NCBI RefSeq assembly: GCF_022213955.1
Contig: NZ_JAKNTW010000010.1
Location: 310,001-374,000 of the forward strand
Length of the DNA: 64,000 nt
DNA from: Dolomitihabitans soli
GTDB taxonomy: Bacteria; Actinomycetota; Actinomycetes; Streptosporangiales; Streptosporangiaceae
Direction of reading: 5' to 3'
The stretch's first letter is position 1. Each line of letters begins with the position of its first letter. The notes beneath the pieces are model-generated. The model was not told where the DNA came from, searched no databases, and saw nothing but the letters and a program-made list of their open reading frames with translations. The translations under genes were made by a program, and so were the position numbers. Of this stretch, positions 17,068 through 25,292 are shown in pieces.

Positions 17068-18819
17068 ATGGACAACACCTCGCTTGAGCAGATGATCGGC
17101 CGGATCGGTCCGATGCCGCCGCAACGGGTCGCCGGCATCGGCCTGAACCTGCTCGCCGAACTGTCGGCCGCGGGCGGCACCCGGAGCGTACGGCCGGACC
17201 TGGTCATGCTCGCCCCCGACGGCCGGGTGTCCCTCGCCGACGACACCGGTCAGAACCCGCCGCCCGCCGGATACACGCCGCCGGAGGGGATGGCCGGGCC
17301 GGCCTCGGCGCTGTGGGCCCTGGGCGCGACGCTCTACACGGCCATCGAGGGCCGGCCGCCCGCCGCCGGCTCGTTCGCCACGCACGCCGGCCCGCTGGGT
17401 CCCATCCTGCACCGCATGCTCTCCCCCGACAGCGCCCAGCGGCCCGACGCCACCACCCTGTGGGCCCAGCTCCAGGACATCGCCGCCAACCGGCCCCCCG
17501 CCACTCCGTCGTCCCCCCGCCCCACCCGCGCGCCCGCCACGAACCCCCTCCCCGCCGCCAACCCCCACCACGGGCCGCCCGCCACCCCCGGCACCGCTCA
17601 CGACCCAGGCCACGCCCCCGGGCCCGACGTGGGCGCCGGCCCTGCTCCCGGTCCCGCCCTGCGGCACGCCCCCGACCCGAACCCGGGCCCTGAACCCTTC
17701 CCCTCCCACAGCCCTGACCCTTACTCGGGACAGGGACGTGACACGGATCGCGACCCCGGCCTTGACCCCGGCCTCGAAGCCGGCCCAGGACACGTACCCG
17801 AGCCCTGGCCCGGACACGGCCCCGGGTACAGCTCAGACCGTGGGCCCGGCGGCCTTCACCCTGATCCCGGACCCACCTCCGGCCCCGGACCCGGCTGGGA
17901 CGCGGGACCTGGGCTGGGCTCAGGACCCACCTCCGGCCCCGGACCCGGCCCGAACGCCGGACATGGACTGGGACCCGGACCCACCTCAGGGCTCGGCTCG
18001 GACACCGGACATGGACTCGGCCCCGCCCCGGACGCCGGTCCCGGGCCGGGCTCGGGCCATGCCGACGGCCCTGGGTCCGTGCCCGCGTTCCTGCCCCCCG
18101 GCACCGCGCCGACCCAACCCCCGTTCGCCGACCTGCCCAGGCGTAACGGTGTCCTGGTCCCCCGGTGGGTGATCGCGTTGGCGGGGGCGCTCGCCGTGGC
18201 GATGGCGGTGTCCATCGGCGTACTGGCGGCCCCCCTGCTCGGGGGCGGGAACGCACCCGCCGCCTCGCCCTCGCAGACCCCGAGCGCCGCCCCCGCCGAC
18301 GGGGAGAAGGGCAGGTTCGCCGCCGCCCCCCGCGCGTGCAGCCTGCTCGACGACGCCGTGGCCGCGGAACTGGTGCCCACCTTGAAGATCTCCGAGGTCG
18401 CGCCCGGCGAGTGCAACTGGCTGGCGAGCGACTGGCGGCTGCCGAACGGCGCGAAGTACGACCTGAGGCTGCGGATCACCTTCTACAAGCCCGACGGCAA
18501 CGAGGTGACCAAGGCGCGGGAACACTTCACCGGCAGGCGCGACGACCTGGCCGGCAAGGTGAAGTACTCGACCCCGAAGCCCTCCCCGCCACAGCCCGTG
18601 AACGGCATCGGCGACGAGTCCCTGACCTTCACGGAGATCAGCTCGATCAACCTGTACGGCGGTTCGACGAAGAGCCTCCTCCTCATCAGGGTGAGCAACG
18701 TCATCGCCGAGATCGAGTACGAGCACGGCGGCGCCAAGGGCGACAAGGACGGCAGGCTCGCCACGGGAGCGGAGAAGGCGGCCCGCGCCGTCGTGGGAGC
18801 GTTGAACGACCGTGACTGA
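17068..18819 (+). CDS. Truncated pseudokinase with Gly/Pro repeat linker and DUF3558-like ectodomain
   Basis: 583 residues. Residues ~8-140 align with the C-lobe of the neighbouring kinases (GPMPPQRVAGIGLNLL; LWALGATLYTAIEGRPP), but there is no N-lobe, no ATP lysine, HRD is replaced by TRS and DFG by DDT, so it cannot be an active kinase. Residues ~150-355 are a low-complexity Pro/Gly/Asp linker with repeats such as GPGPTSGPGPG. A membrane helix lies at ~366-388 and a two-cysteine ectodomain (RACSLLDD, GECNWLASDW) follows. It is co-transcribed between two intact kinases and probably acts as a scaffold or sensor subunit. The stop overlaps the next start by 8 nt. Confidence 0.82.
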   Translation: MDNTSLEQMIGRIGPMPPQRVAGIGLNLLAELSAAGGTRSVRPDLVMLAPDGRVSLADDTGQNPPPAGYTPPEGMAGPASALWALGATLYTAIEGRPPAAGSFATHAGPLGPILHRMLSPDSAQRPDATTLWAQLQDIAANRPPATPSSPRPTRAPATNPLPAANPHHGPPATPGTAHDPGHAPGPDVGAGPAPGPALRHAPDPNPGPEPFPSHSPDPYSGQGRDTDRDPGLDPGLEAGPGHVPEPWPGHGPGYSSDRGPGGLHPDPGPTSGPGPGWDAGPGLGSGPTSGPGPGPNAGHGLGPGPTSGLGSDTGHGLGPAPDAGPGPGSGHADGPGSVPAFLPPGTAPTQPPFADLPRRNGVLVPRWVIALAGALAVAMAVSIGVLAAPLLGGGNAPAASPSQTPSAAPADGEKGRFAAAPRACSLLDDAVAAELVPTLKISEVAPGECNWLASDWRLPNGAKYDLRLRITFYKPDGNEVTKAREHFTGRRDDLAGKVKYSTPKPSPPQPVNGIGDESLTFTEISSINLYGGSTKSLLLIRVSNVIAEIEYEHGGAKGDKDGRLATGAEKAARAVVGALNDRD

Positions 18820-20302
18820 TCCCGGCGTCCCCCCGGTGCTCGCCGGGCGCTACCGCGCGGTGGAGCTCCTCGGCTCCGGCGGCATGGGCGTCGTCTGGCG
18901 GGCCGTCGACGAGATGCTGCACCGCGAGGTGGCCATCAAGGAGGTACAGCCGGCGCCGTACCTCGGCCCGGCCCAGCGGCGGGAGCTGAGCGAGCGCACA
19001 CTCCGTGAGGCGCGTGCGGCGGCCAGGCTGGCGCATCCCGGCATCGTGGCGGTGCACGACGTGATCTCGCAGGACGGCCGGCCGTGGATCGTGATGGACC
19101 TGGTCAGGGGAAGGTCGCTGGACCAGGTGGTCAAGGAGGACGGCCCGCTGCCGCCCGCCGCGGCCGCCGCGGTCGGGCTGGCCGTGCTCGACGCGCTCGC
19201 GCTGGCCCACAGCCAGGGGATCATGCACCGGGACGTCAAACCGGCCAACATCATGATCGCGCACGACGGGAGCGTGCTGCTGGCCGACTTCGGCATCGCC
19301 ACCTTGGAGGGCGACGCCGGGATCACCTCGCCCGACAACCTGGTCGGCTCGCCCGGCTACATCGCGCCCGAGCGGCTGCGCGGCATCGAGGACGGCGCGG
19401 CGGCGGACCTGTGGTCGCTGGGCGCCACCCTCTACACCGCCGTCGAGGGCCAGGCGCCCTTCCACCGGGCCATACCGGTAGCCACCCTCGGCGCGGTGCT
19501 CACCCAGCCCACCCCCGAACCCGGAAGGGCCGGGCACCTCGGTCCCGTGCTGCTCGCCGTACTCGAAAAGGATCCTCAGCTGCGGCCGGGGGTCGCGGAA
19601 CTGCGAGAGGCGCTGCGCAAGGTGGCGGGCGGGCTGCCCGCGGCGTTGCCGGACGGCGGGCCCCGGCGGCGCGGCCCGCGCGGACGGATCCGGCTGATCG
19701 CCGTGCTGGCCGGGGTCGTCGTGGTGGCGGCGGCCGGCACGACGTTCGCGCTCACCCGCGCGGAGGACCGCCCGCCGCCGCGGCCCGCGCCGAGCGCCGC
19801 CGAGGCGGATGCCGGGCGTTTCACCGAGCTGCCCGACCCGTGCGAGCTGGTCACCGCCCGGCAGAGCAGGGCCGTGGCGCCGGGGACCACCCCCGATCCG
19901 GATCGCGACGACGCGAGGTTCTGCGACTGGGGCGGGCCGACCGAACCCGTCTGGCTGCGGGTCTCGCTCACCCTCCACCGGCCGGCCCAGGGGCTGGACG
20001 CACCCGCCGTGGCCCAGGAGTTCCTGCTGGCCCGCCGTACCAAGATCACGGCCGACGCGGGCACGGGCGTCTGGGGCAGTGTGCGGCCCGTCCAGGACGT
20101 GACCGGCGTGGGCAAGGACTCCTTCCGCCACGACACCGTCTCGCTGGGCTCCCGCGCCTACAGCACGATCGACTTCAGGTCGAGTAACCTCCTGGTCGAG
20201 GTCCAGCTCTCCGAGAAGGCGGAACAGCCGACCCGGATCCTGCGCCGCAACGCGCTGGAGACCGCCCGCGCCGTCGCAGAGGAGCTCAACAGCCGTGACT
20301 GA
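18812..20302 (+). CDS. Transmembrane serine/threonine protein kinase (catalytically intact)
   Basis: This 496-residue kinase has GSGGMGVVW Gly-loop, VAIK Lys43, HRDVKPAN with Asp141, DFG 159-161 and APERL. A single membrane helix lies at ~292-312, followed by an extracellular DUF3558-like domain with paired cysteines (PDPCELVT, FCDWGG). It starts with ATG-like GTG at 18812, overlapping the upstream pseudokinase stop by 8 nt, and its own stop overlaps the next gene by 8 nt. It therefore belongs to one tightly coupled transcription unit with two pseudokinases, which suggests assembly of heteromeric kinase complexes. Confidence 0.93.
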   Translation: MTDPGVPPVLAGRYRAVELLGSGGMGVVWRAVDEMLHREVAIKEVQPAPYLGPAQRRELSERTLREARAAARLAHPGIVAVHDVISQDGRPWIVMDLVRGRSLDQVVKEDGPLPPAAAAAVGLAVLDALALAHSQGIMHRDVKPANIMIAHDGSVLLADFGIATLEGDAGITSPDNLVGSPGYIAPERLRGIEDGAAADLWSLGATLYTAVEGQAPFHRAIPVATLGAVLTQPTPEPGRAGHLGPVLLAVLEKDPQLRPGVAELREALRKVAGGLPAALPDGGPRRRGPRGRIRLIAVLAGVVVVAAAGTTFALTRAEDRPPPRPAPSAAEADAGRFTELPDPCELVTARQSRAVAPGTTPDPDRDDARFCDWGGPTEPVWLRVSLTLHRPAQGLDAPAVAQEFLLARRTKITADAGTGVWGSVRPVQDVTGVGKDSFRHDTVSLGSRAYSTIDFRSSNLLVEVQLSEKAEQPTRILRRNALETARAVAEELNSRD

Positions 20303-21644
20303 CACCGGTCTGCTCGGGGGGCGCTACCGGCTGCTGGAACGGCTCGGCTGGGCCTGGCGGGCGCGCGACGAGCTGCTCCATCGCGACGTCGCGATCACGG
20401 AGGTACGGCTGCCGCCACCGAGCCGGGAGCGGGACGAGCTGGTCGCGGGCATCCGGGCCACGGCCGCGCTCCGGCACCCCGACATCGTCACGACGCATGA
20501 CGTGTTGTCCTCCACCGACCGGCTGTGGGTGGTCCAGGAACTCGTCGAGGGGCCGACCCTCGCGCAGGCGCTGCGCACGAGCGGGCCGTTGCCCGCCCGG
20601 CGGGTGGCCCTGATCGGCCTGCGCGTCCTGGCGGCCCTCACCGCCGCGGGCATGCCGCACGGCGGCCTCACCCCGAACACCGTCATCCTGACCGGCGACG
20701 ACGGCGTGGCGGTGATCGGCTTCGGACTCGTCAGCGGAACCGTCACCGACGATCTCCACGCCCTGGGCGCACTGCTCTTCACCGCCGTCGAGGGTCACGC
20801 GCCGGACCGGAACACCACGCCGATCTCGCTCGGCGGCACCCCGCTGAGCGACCCGCACTCCAGCAGGATGCCCTCCGGCCCGCTCGCTCCCCTGCTGTAC
20901 GGCCTGCTCGACGACGACCCCGCGCACCGCCCCGACGCCCGCTCGGTGCGGCTGACCCTGCAACGCGTGGCCCCGCCCGGCCGGCGGCACACCCGCACCA
21001 GGCTCGCGGCCCTCGCCGGGACCCTGCTCCTCGCGGCGGCCTTCGCCACCACGGCGGTGATCGTACGGCCCGCGCCCCCGGCCCGGCTCCCCGGACCGGG
21101 CCCGACGTCGGCCGACCCGTCGGTGTCGCTGCCGTCCCACTTCGCCGCCGCCCCCGACCCCTGCAAACTGATCACGCGGGAGCAGGCGGCCGAACTGTCC
21201 CTGGCGGCGGCGCCCGAGGCGGAGAAGGGCGAGTGCCGGTGGCGGCCCGCCGACGACCACAACTCGGTCCCCTCCAACCTCAGGTACAGCCTGTGGCTCC
21301 AAGTGCGGCACTACACGCCCAAGTTCGGCGACACCGCCGAGGAGCGCGCTCGGGTGAACCTGGTGCGGTTCCGCCAGAATGACCTCGGTCAGAAGAAGTC
21401 GCCCGCGGGACTGCCGCTCACGCTGGTCGTCCCGCCCCGCGACCTGCCGGGAACGGGGCACGCGGCCTACACCTTCGAGGCGACCAACACCCTGTCCTAC
21501 AACTCGGCCGTGGTGCTCCGCGTCGCGAACGTGATCGTCGCCGTGCAGTACGAGCGCGCGATCGGGAAGGATCCACGGCACACCGGCCGCGCGGGGGCGC
21601 ACAAGACCGCACGGTGGGTGCTGGAATCACTGGCCGCCGGATGA
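20295..21644 (+). CDS. Transmembrane Ser/Thr pseudokinase
   Basis: 449 residues. The kinase fold is recognisable from GGRYRLLERLG through the C-lobe, but every key catalytic residue is lost: the Gly-loop is shortened (LGWAWRARD), the ATP lysine is Thr35 (VAITEV), HRD is HGG at 122-124 and DFG is GFG at 142-144. One membrane helix (~238-258) leads to a two-cysteine ectodomain (PDPCKLIT, GECRWRP). It is the fourth and last gene of the cassette. The domain order matches the active kinases, so it is likely an allosteric partner or signal-binding subunit. Confidence 0.88.
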   Translation: MTDTGLLGGRYRLLERLGWAWRARDELLHRDVAITEVRLPPPSRERDELVAGIRATAALRHPDIVTTHDVLSSTDRLWVVQELVEGPTLAQALRTSGPLPARRVALIGLRVLAALTAAGMPHGGLTPNTVILTGDDGVAVIGFGLVSGTVTDDLHALGALLFTAVEGHAPDRNTTPISLGGTPLSDPHSSRMPSGPLAPLLYGLLDDDPAHRPDARSVRLTLQRVAPPGRRHTRTRLAALAGTLLLAAAFATTAVIVRPAPPARLPGPGPTSADPSVSLPSHFAAAPDPCKLITREQAAELSLAAAPEAEKGECRWRPADDHNSVPSNLRYSLWLQVRHYTPKFGDTAEERARVNLVRFRQNDLGQKKSPAGLPLTLVVPPRDLPGTGHAAYTFEATNTLSYNSAVVLRVANVIVAVQYERAIGKDPRHTGRAGAHKTARWVLESLAAG

Positions 21645-21744
21645 GGAACCCTTGGCGGGTGCTCACTCGTTCACCAGGCGACGCACAATGGGCAGGGCGG
21701 GTCTCCGCTCGCCTCGTCAGACGAATCAGATGAAAGGGCCGACC

Positions 21745-21939
21745 ATGTCGCCACTGGGAAAGTATTACATCGGCGCCGCCGTGGTGTCGGTGATCGCCCT
21801 TCTTCTCCCGATCCCGTCACTGATCAGCTGGATCATCGTGCTGGGCGTGCTGGGAGCCCCCGTCGTGGGCTACTTCATGCTGGACCCGTCGCAGCGTGAG
21901 CGCCTCAAGAGGGTGCGCCGCAAGGGCATCGGCCGCTGA
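21745..21939 (+). CDS. Small two-helix membrane protein
   Basis: This 64-residue protein has two hydrophobic segments (IGAAVVSVIALLLPIP and WIIVLGVLGAPVVGYFML) and a basic tail (RLKRVRRKGIGR), so it should sit in the membrane with a cytoplasmic C-terminus. ATG 21745 has AAAGGG 8 nt upstream; an alternative ATG at 21730 has a poorer context. Function unknown. It converges with the DUF3817 gene, and the stop codons are adjacent. Confidence 0.7.
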   Translation: MSPLGKYYIGAAVVSVIALLLPIPSLISWIIVLGVLGAPVVGYFMLDPSQRERLKRVRRKGIGR

Positions 21940-22260
21940 TCAGGCGGTCGCGGTCGCGGCCACCTGCTCGTGCACGCGCTGGGTGACCTTGCGTTCGATC
22001 ACGAACGAGAGGAGGGGGACCGTCCCCGCCAGCAGCACACCCAGCGTGTACGGCCAGTTCCAGCGCGCCTTGAGCCCGAGGTTGAGCGCGGCGAGCAGGT
22101 AGACCGCGTAGAGGAAGCCGTGGATCGGCGAGATGATCGACACCGGGCCGGGAATGTCGAAGCCGTACTTCAGCACCATGCCGGCGACCAGCAGCAGCAG
22201 CATGCAGCCGACGATGTAGGCGAGCACCCTGAAGGGCTTGAGGGCGGATTCCACGATCAT
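21940..22260 (-). CDS. DUF3817 domain membrane protein
   Basis: This 106-residue protein has three hydrophobic segments (LAYIVGCMLLLLVAGMVL, IHGFLYAVYLLAALNLGL, YTLGVLLAGTVPLLSFVIE). The pattern HGFLYAVYL and FVIERKV is characteristic of DUF3817 (YdzA-like) integral membrane proteins. It follows the SURF1 gene with no gap, so the two are probably co-transcribed. The molecular function of the family is not established. Confidence 0.85.
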   Translation of the reverse strand: MIVESALKPFRVLAYIVGCMLLLLVAGMVLKYGFDIPGPVSIISPIHGFLYAVYLLAALNLGLKARWNWPYTLGVLLAGTVPLLSFVIERKVTQRVHEQVAATATA

Positions 22261-23025
22261 CTACCTCGTTGCAGATTCGGACAGGGGCACGGGTTGCGGG
22301 GCAGGCGGGGGATTCTTCCGGCTGCGCACCGCGTCCCGGACGAAGTGGAACCACATGAAGACCGCGAACGCCCCGAACAGCCACCAGTTGAGGGCATAGG
22401 CCAGGTTACGCCAGTTGAAGGGGCCCTCCTCGCGGGGCGCCTCGGCGGCGACCGCTTTGAGGGGCACCGCCGGGGCGGGGGTCTGCGCGCTGGCCACGAC
22501 GTAACCGTCACGCAGCCGCTTCCCCTGCCACACGTTGACCAGCTCGGCGGTGGAGATGCTGAGCAACTGGCCGTCGGGGAGCCGCCTGACGTCCCGCCGT
22601 ACGCTGTCGACCTGCTCCGAGGGGCGCAGCCGCCCGGCGACCGCGACCTTCCCGCCGGGGACCGTCGCCGGGTCGCCGGCCTGGGCGACCCAGCCGCGCA
22701 CGACGGGCAGCGCCGTGCCGTCGGCCAGGTCGAGCGGGGCGAGCACCCAGAAGCCGCCGTCGCGGCCGGTGACGAGGACCTGCCGGTCGGCGTCGAAGGT
22801 GCCCTCCGCCGTCACCCTGCGGCTCACCGCGTCGGCGGTGAGATGCCTGCCCGGCTCGGAGAGCGTCGTGACGCCCACCGGGGCCGGATCCCTGGCCGCG
22901 CGCGGCGCTCCCGAATCCTCGAACACACCGAGCTGCCACCGGCCGAGCAGGACGAAAGAGGCCAGAACCGCGATCGTCACCAGGTGCAGACCCACCAAAC
23001 TGGGCGAGAGCACGGTCTTGAGCAT
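22261..23025 (-). CDS. SURF1 family cytochrome oxidase biogenesis protein
   Basis: This 254-residue protein has an N-terminal membrane helix (LVTIAVLASFVLLGRWQLGVF, containing the SURF1 signature GxWQL), a periplasmic domain with VTAEGTFD, VLVTGRDGGFWVLAPL and PVVRGWV, and a second helix near residues 205-225 (LAYALNWWLFGAFAVFMW). SURF1 proteins help insert haem a into subunit I of aa3-type cytochrome c oxidase. The gene is divergent from a small membrane protein gene and precedes DUF3817. Confidence 0.93.
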   Translation of the reverse strand: MLKTVLSPSLVGLHLVTIAVLASFVLLGRWQLGVFEDSGAPRAARDPAPVGVTTLSEPGRHLTADAVSRRVTAEGTFDADRQVLVTGRDGGFWVLAPLDLADGTALPVVRGWVAQAGDPATVPGGKVAVAGRLRPSEQVDSVRRDVRRLPDGQLLSISTAELVNVWQGKRLRDGYVVASAQTPAPAVPLKAVAAEAPREEGPFNWRNLAYALNWWLFGAFAVFMWFHFVRDAVRSRKNPPPAPQPVPLSESATR

Positions 23026-23140
23026 GGCTCCACGCTATCCGCCCGGCAGGTCGGTCCCGTCCGCGGCACCCCGATACCCATCCCCGCCAAGTCGGACATT
23101 CGGGTGTCGGTGACGACCTCTCTGTCGTTAGAGTCGTCTC

Positions 23141-23311
23141 ATGTCTGATCCGCAGATCGATCCCGCGGGAAACACACAGCAGTTCCGCGCCTTCGCCCAG
23201 AACAATGAGCAGGAGACCGCCAAGCAGCGGACCTCCTACGTGATCCCGATCACCATCGCGGTGGTCGCGGTCGTCATCATCGCTGTGGGAGCCTTCCTTC
23301 TCCTGAGCTGA
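23141..23311 (+). CDS. Small single-pass membrane protein
   Basis: 56 residues. The soluble N-terminus (MSDPQIDPAGNTQQFRAFAQ) is Gln/Asn-rich, and one C-terminal helix follows (YVIPITIAVVAVVIIAVGAFLLLS). The start ATG 23141 follows an A/T-richer region (TCTCTGTCGTTAGAG) likely to hold its promoter. A strong terminator follows at 23343. It is divergent from SURF1, and similar short tail-anchored proteins occur at this position in other actinomycetes. That last point is from memory. Function unknown. Confidence 0.75.
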   Translation: MSDPQIDPAGNTQQFRAFAQNNEQETAKQRTSYVIPITIAVVAVVIIAVGAFLLLS

Positions 23312-23342
23312 ACCGGGCGACGAACCGGGCGACACCGCCGTG

Positions 23343-23373
23343 GCGCCGATGGCCGAAAGGCTTCGGCGCTTTT
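23343..23373 (+). terminator. Rho-independent terminator after the small membrane protein gene
   Basis: GCGCCGA (23343-23349) pairs with TCGGCGC (23363-23369), extended by an inner GCC/GGC around a GAAA loop, and TTTT follows at 23370-23373. It ends rightward transcription just before the convergent gamma-glutamyltransferase gene end at 23393. Confidence 0.75.
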
Positions 23374-23392
23374 GGCGCGCCCGCGAAACCGC

Positions 23393-25153
23393 TCATCTCC
23401 GGGGGCTCACCACCAGTGCGCTGCCGCCGCCTCGCCGGACCGGCTCGGCGACCGCCTGGACCTTCCCCCTGCCCAGGAACTCCAGCCCGGTGGCCGCGCC
23501 GATCTCGGGGTTCGGCGTGAACGCGTGTCCCCGTGCGGTGAGCGCCGGGCCGTGGGCGGCGATGAATCCCGGCTCGGCCTGGGTCGTGGCGGTGTTGCGC
23601 TGGGTGGCCCGGGGCGCGGTCAGCGCCTGCGGCAGTGACATGCCCAGGTCGTACCGGTTGACCAGGATCTGCAGCACGGTGGTGATGATCGTCGAGCCGC
23701 CGGGGGAGCCGACGGCGAGCACCGGGCGGCCCTCGTCGAGGACGATCGTCGGGGCCATCGAGGAACGCGGCCGCTTGCCGGGAGCGGGCAGGTTGGGGTC
23801 GCCGGGCGCGGGGCCGAAGGTGAAGTCGGTCAGCTCGTTGTTCAGCAGGAACCCCCGGCCGGGGACCACGATGCCGTTCCCGCCCGTCGACTCGATCGTG
23901 ATGTTGTAGGCGACCACGTTGCCCCACCGGTCGGACACCACGAGGTGGGTGGTCTCCGGCCCCTCAGGACCGGGCTTCTGCTCGGTGGCGACGTCTGCGG
24001 GCGGGCACGGCTCGTAGGCGCCGTCGGGCGTGCCCGGGGCCGCCGGGTGCGGCATCGCCCGGTCGCCCACCAGGCAGGCCCGCTCCCCGGCGAACCCGCT
24101 GGAGAGGAGCTCCTTCAGCGGCACGTCCACGAAGTCGGCGTCGCCGACGTACTTGCCCCGGTCGGCGAAGGCCAGCCTGGACGCTTCGAGATACTCGTGC
24201 TCGGTGACCTGGGGCACCGCCTCCAGGATGTTCAGCGCCTCGCCGACCGTGGAGCCGCCCGAGGACGGCGGCGCCATGCCGTACACCTCCATGCCCCGGT
24301 AGGTGACCGGGGCGGGGCGGCGCTCGACGGCGCGGTAGGCGCGCAGGTCGGACAGTTCCATCAGGCCGGGGCGCACGGTGCGGGTGGATCCGGGGGTGAC
24401 GGGCGGGCGTTTGACCGTGGCCACGACCTCCTCGCCGAGCCGCCCGCCGTACAGCCAGGACGGGCCGCGCCTGCCCAGTTCCCGGTAGGTCTTCGCGAGG
24501 TCGGGGTTGCGGAAGGTCGAGCCGACCGGGGGCGGCGCGCCGCCGGGCAGGTACAGGGCGGCGGTGGAGGCGATGTCCTTGAAGCGGGCCGCGTTGGCCG
24601 CCGTCTGGTCGTGGAAGGTCTGGTCGACCACGAAGCCCCTGGCCGCGACCTCGGCGGCGGGCTTGAGCGCCTGGTCGAAGCCGATCGTGCCGAACCTGCG
24701 CAGCGCCAGCTCCCACTGGGCCACGCTGCCGGGCACGCCCGCCGACAGGCCGCTGGTGACGGCGTCGTCGAACGGGATCGGCCGGCCGTTCTCCTGCAGG
24801 GAGGTCTCCGTCATGGCGCCGGGGGCCTTCTCCCGGCCGTCGATCGTGAAGATCTTCTCCCGCCGGGCGTCGTAGTAGACGATGAAGCCGCCTCCGGCGA
24901 GGCCCGCCGAGTAGGGCTCCGTCACGCCCAGGGTCGCCGCCGCCGCGACCGCCGCGTCCATCGCGTTGCCGCCCTTCCGCAACACCGAGATGGCCGCCTT
25001 GCTGGCGTCGAGGTCGACGGTCGCCACCGCGCCGCCGTACCCCTCCGCGACCGGCGTCTTGTCCTGATCAGGGGAGGCCGCCTGGGCCGGCGGGACCAGC
25101 AGGCCCGCGACGAGGACGGCCCCCAGGGCGGGTACGGCAAGGCGTGCGGTCAT
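23393..25153 (-). CDS. ggt: Gamma-glutamyltransferase
   Basis: This 586-residue secreted enzyme has a cleavable signal peptide (LAVPALGAVLVAGLLVPPAQA). It would hydrolyse or transfer the gamma-glutamyl group of glutathione-like compounds or other gamma-glutamyl peptides outside the cell. The proenzyme cleaves itself before the catalytic Thr, here in PETTHLVVSD. GGNAMDAAVAAAATLGVTEP and the substrate-loop region MAPTIVL, GSPGGSTIIT are intact. The start is ATG 25153. It is a monocistronic-looking gene convergent with the small membrane protein gene. Confidence 0.93.
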   Translation of the reverse strand: MTARLAVPALGAVLVAGLLVPPAQAASPDQDKTPVAEGYGGAVATVDLDASKAAISVLRKGGNAMDAAVAAAATLGVTEPYSAGLAGGGFIVYYDARREKIFTIDGREKAPGAMTETSLQENGRPIPFDDAVTSGLSAGVPGSVAQWELALRRFGTIGFDQALKPAAEVAARGFVVDQTFHDQTAANAARFKDIASTAALYLPGGAPPPVGSTFRNPDLAKTYRELGRRGPSWLYGGRLGEEVVATVKRPPVTPGSTRTVRPGLMELSDLRAYRAVERRPAPVTYRGMEVYGMAPPSSGGSTVGEALNILEAVPQVTEHEYLEASRLAFADRGKYVGDADFVDVPLKELLSSGFAGERACLVGDRAMPHPAAPGTPDGAYEPCPPADVATEQKPGPEGPETTHLVVSDRWGNVVAYNITIESTGGNGIVVPGRGFLLNNELTDFTFGPAPGDPNLPAPGKRPRSSMAPTIVLDEGRPVLAVGSPGGSTIITTVLQILVNRYDLGMSLPQALTAPRATQRNTATTQAEPGFIAAHGPALTARGHAFTPNPEIGAATGLEFLGRGKVQAVAEPVRRGGGSALVVSPRR

Positions 25154-25292
25154 TCGTGACGCTCCCTGCGATCGGAGATCGTCCCATCTTCGCCCAAACG
25201 GCCCGAAGGCTCAACGCCTACACCCTCGGAGGTATCCGGGGGTGCTCCCCTGGGGCGATTCGCTGGTCAGCCGGTTGGCGTACGGTTCTGGT

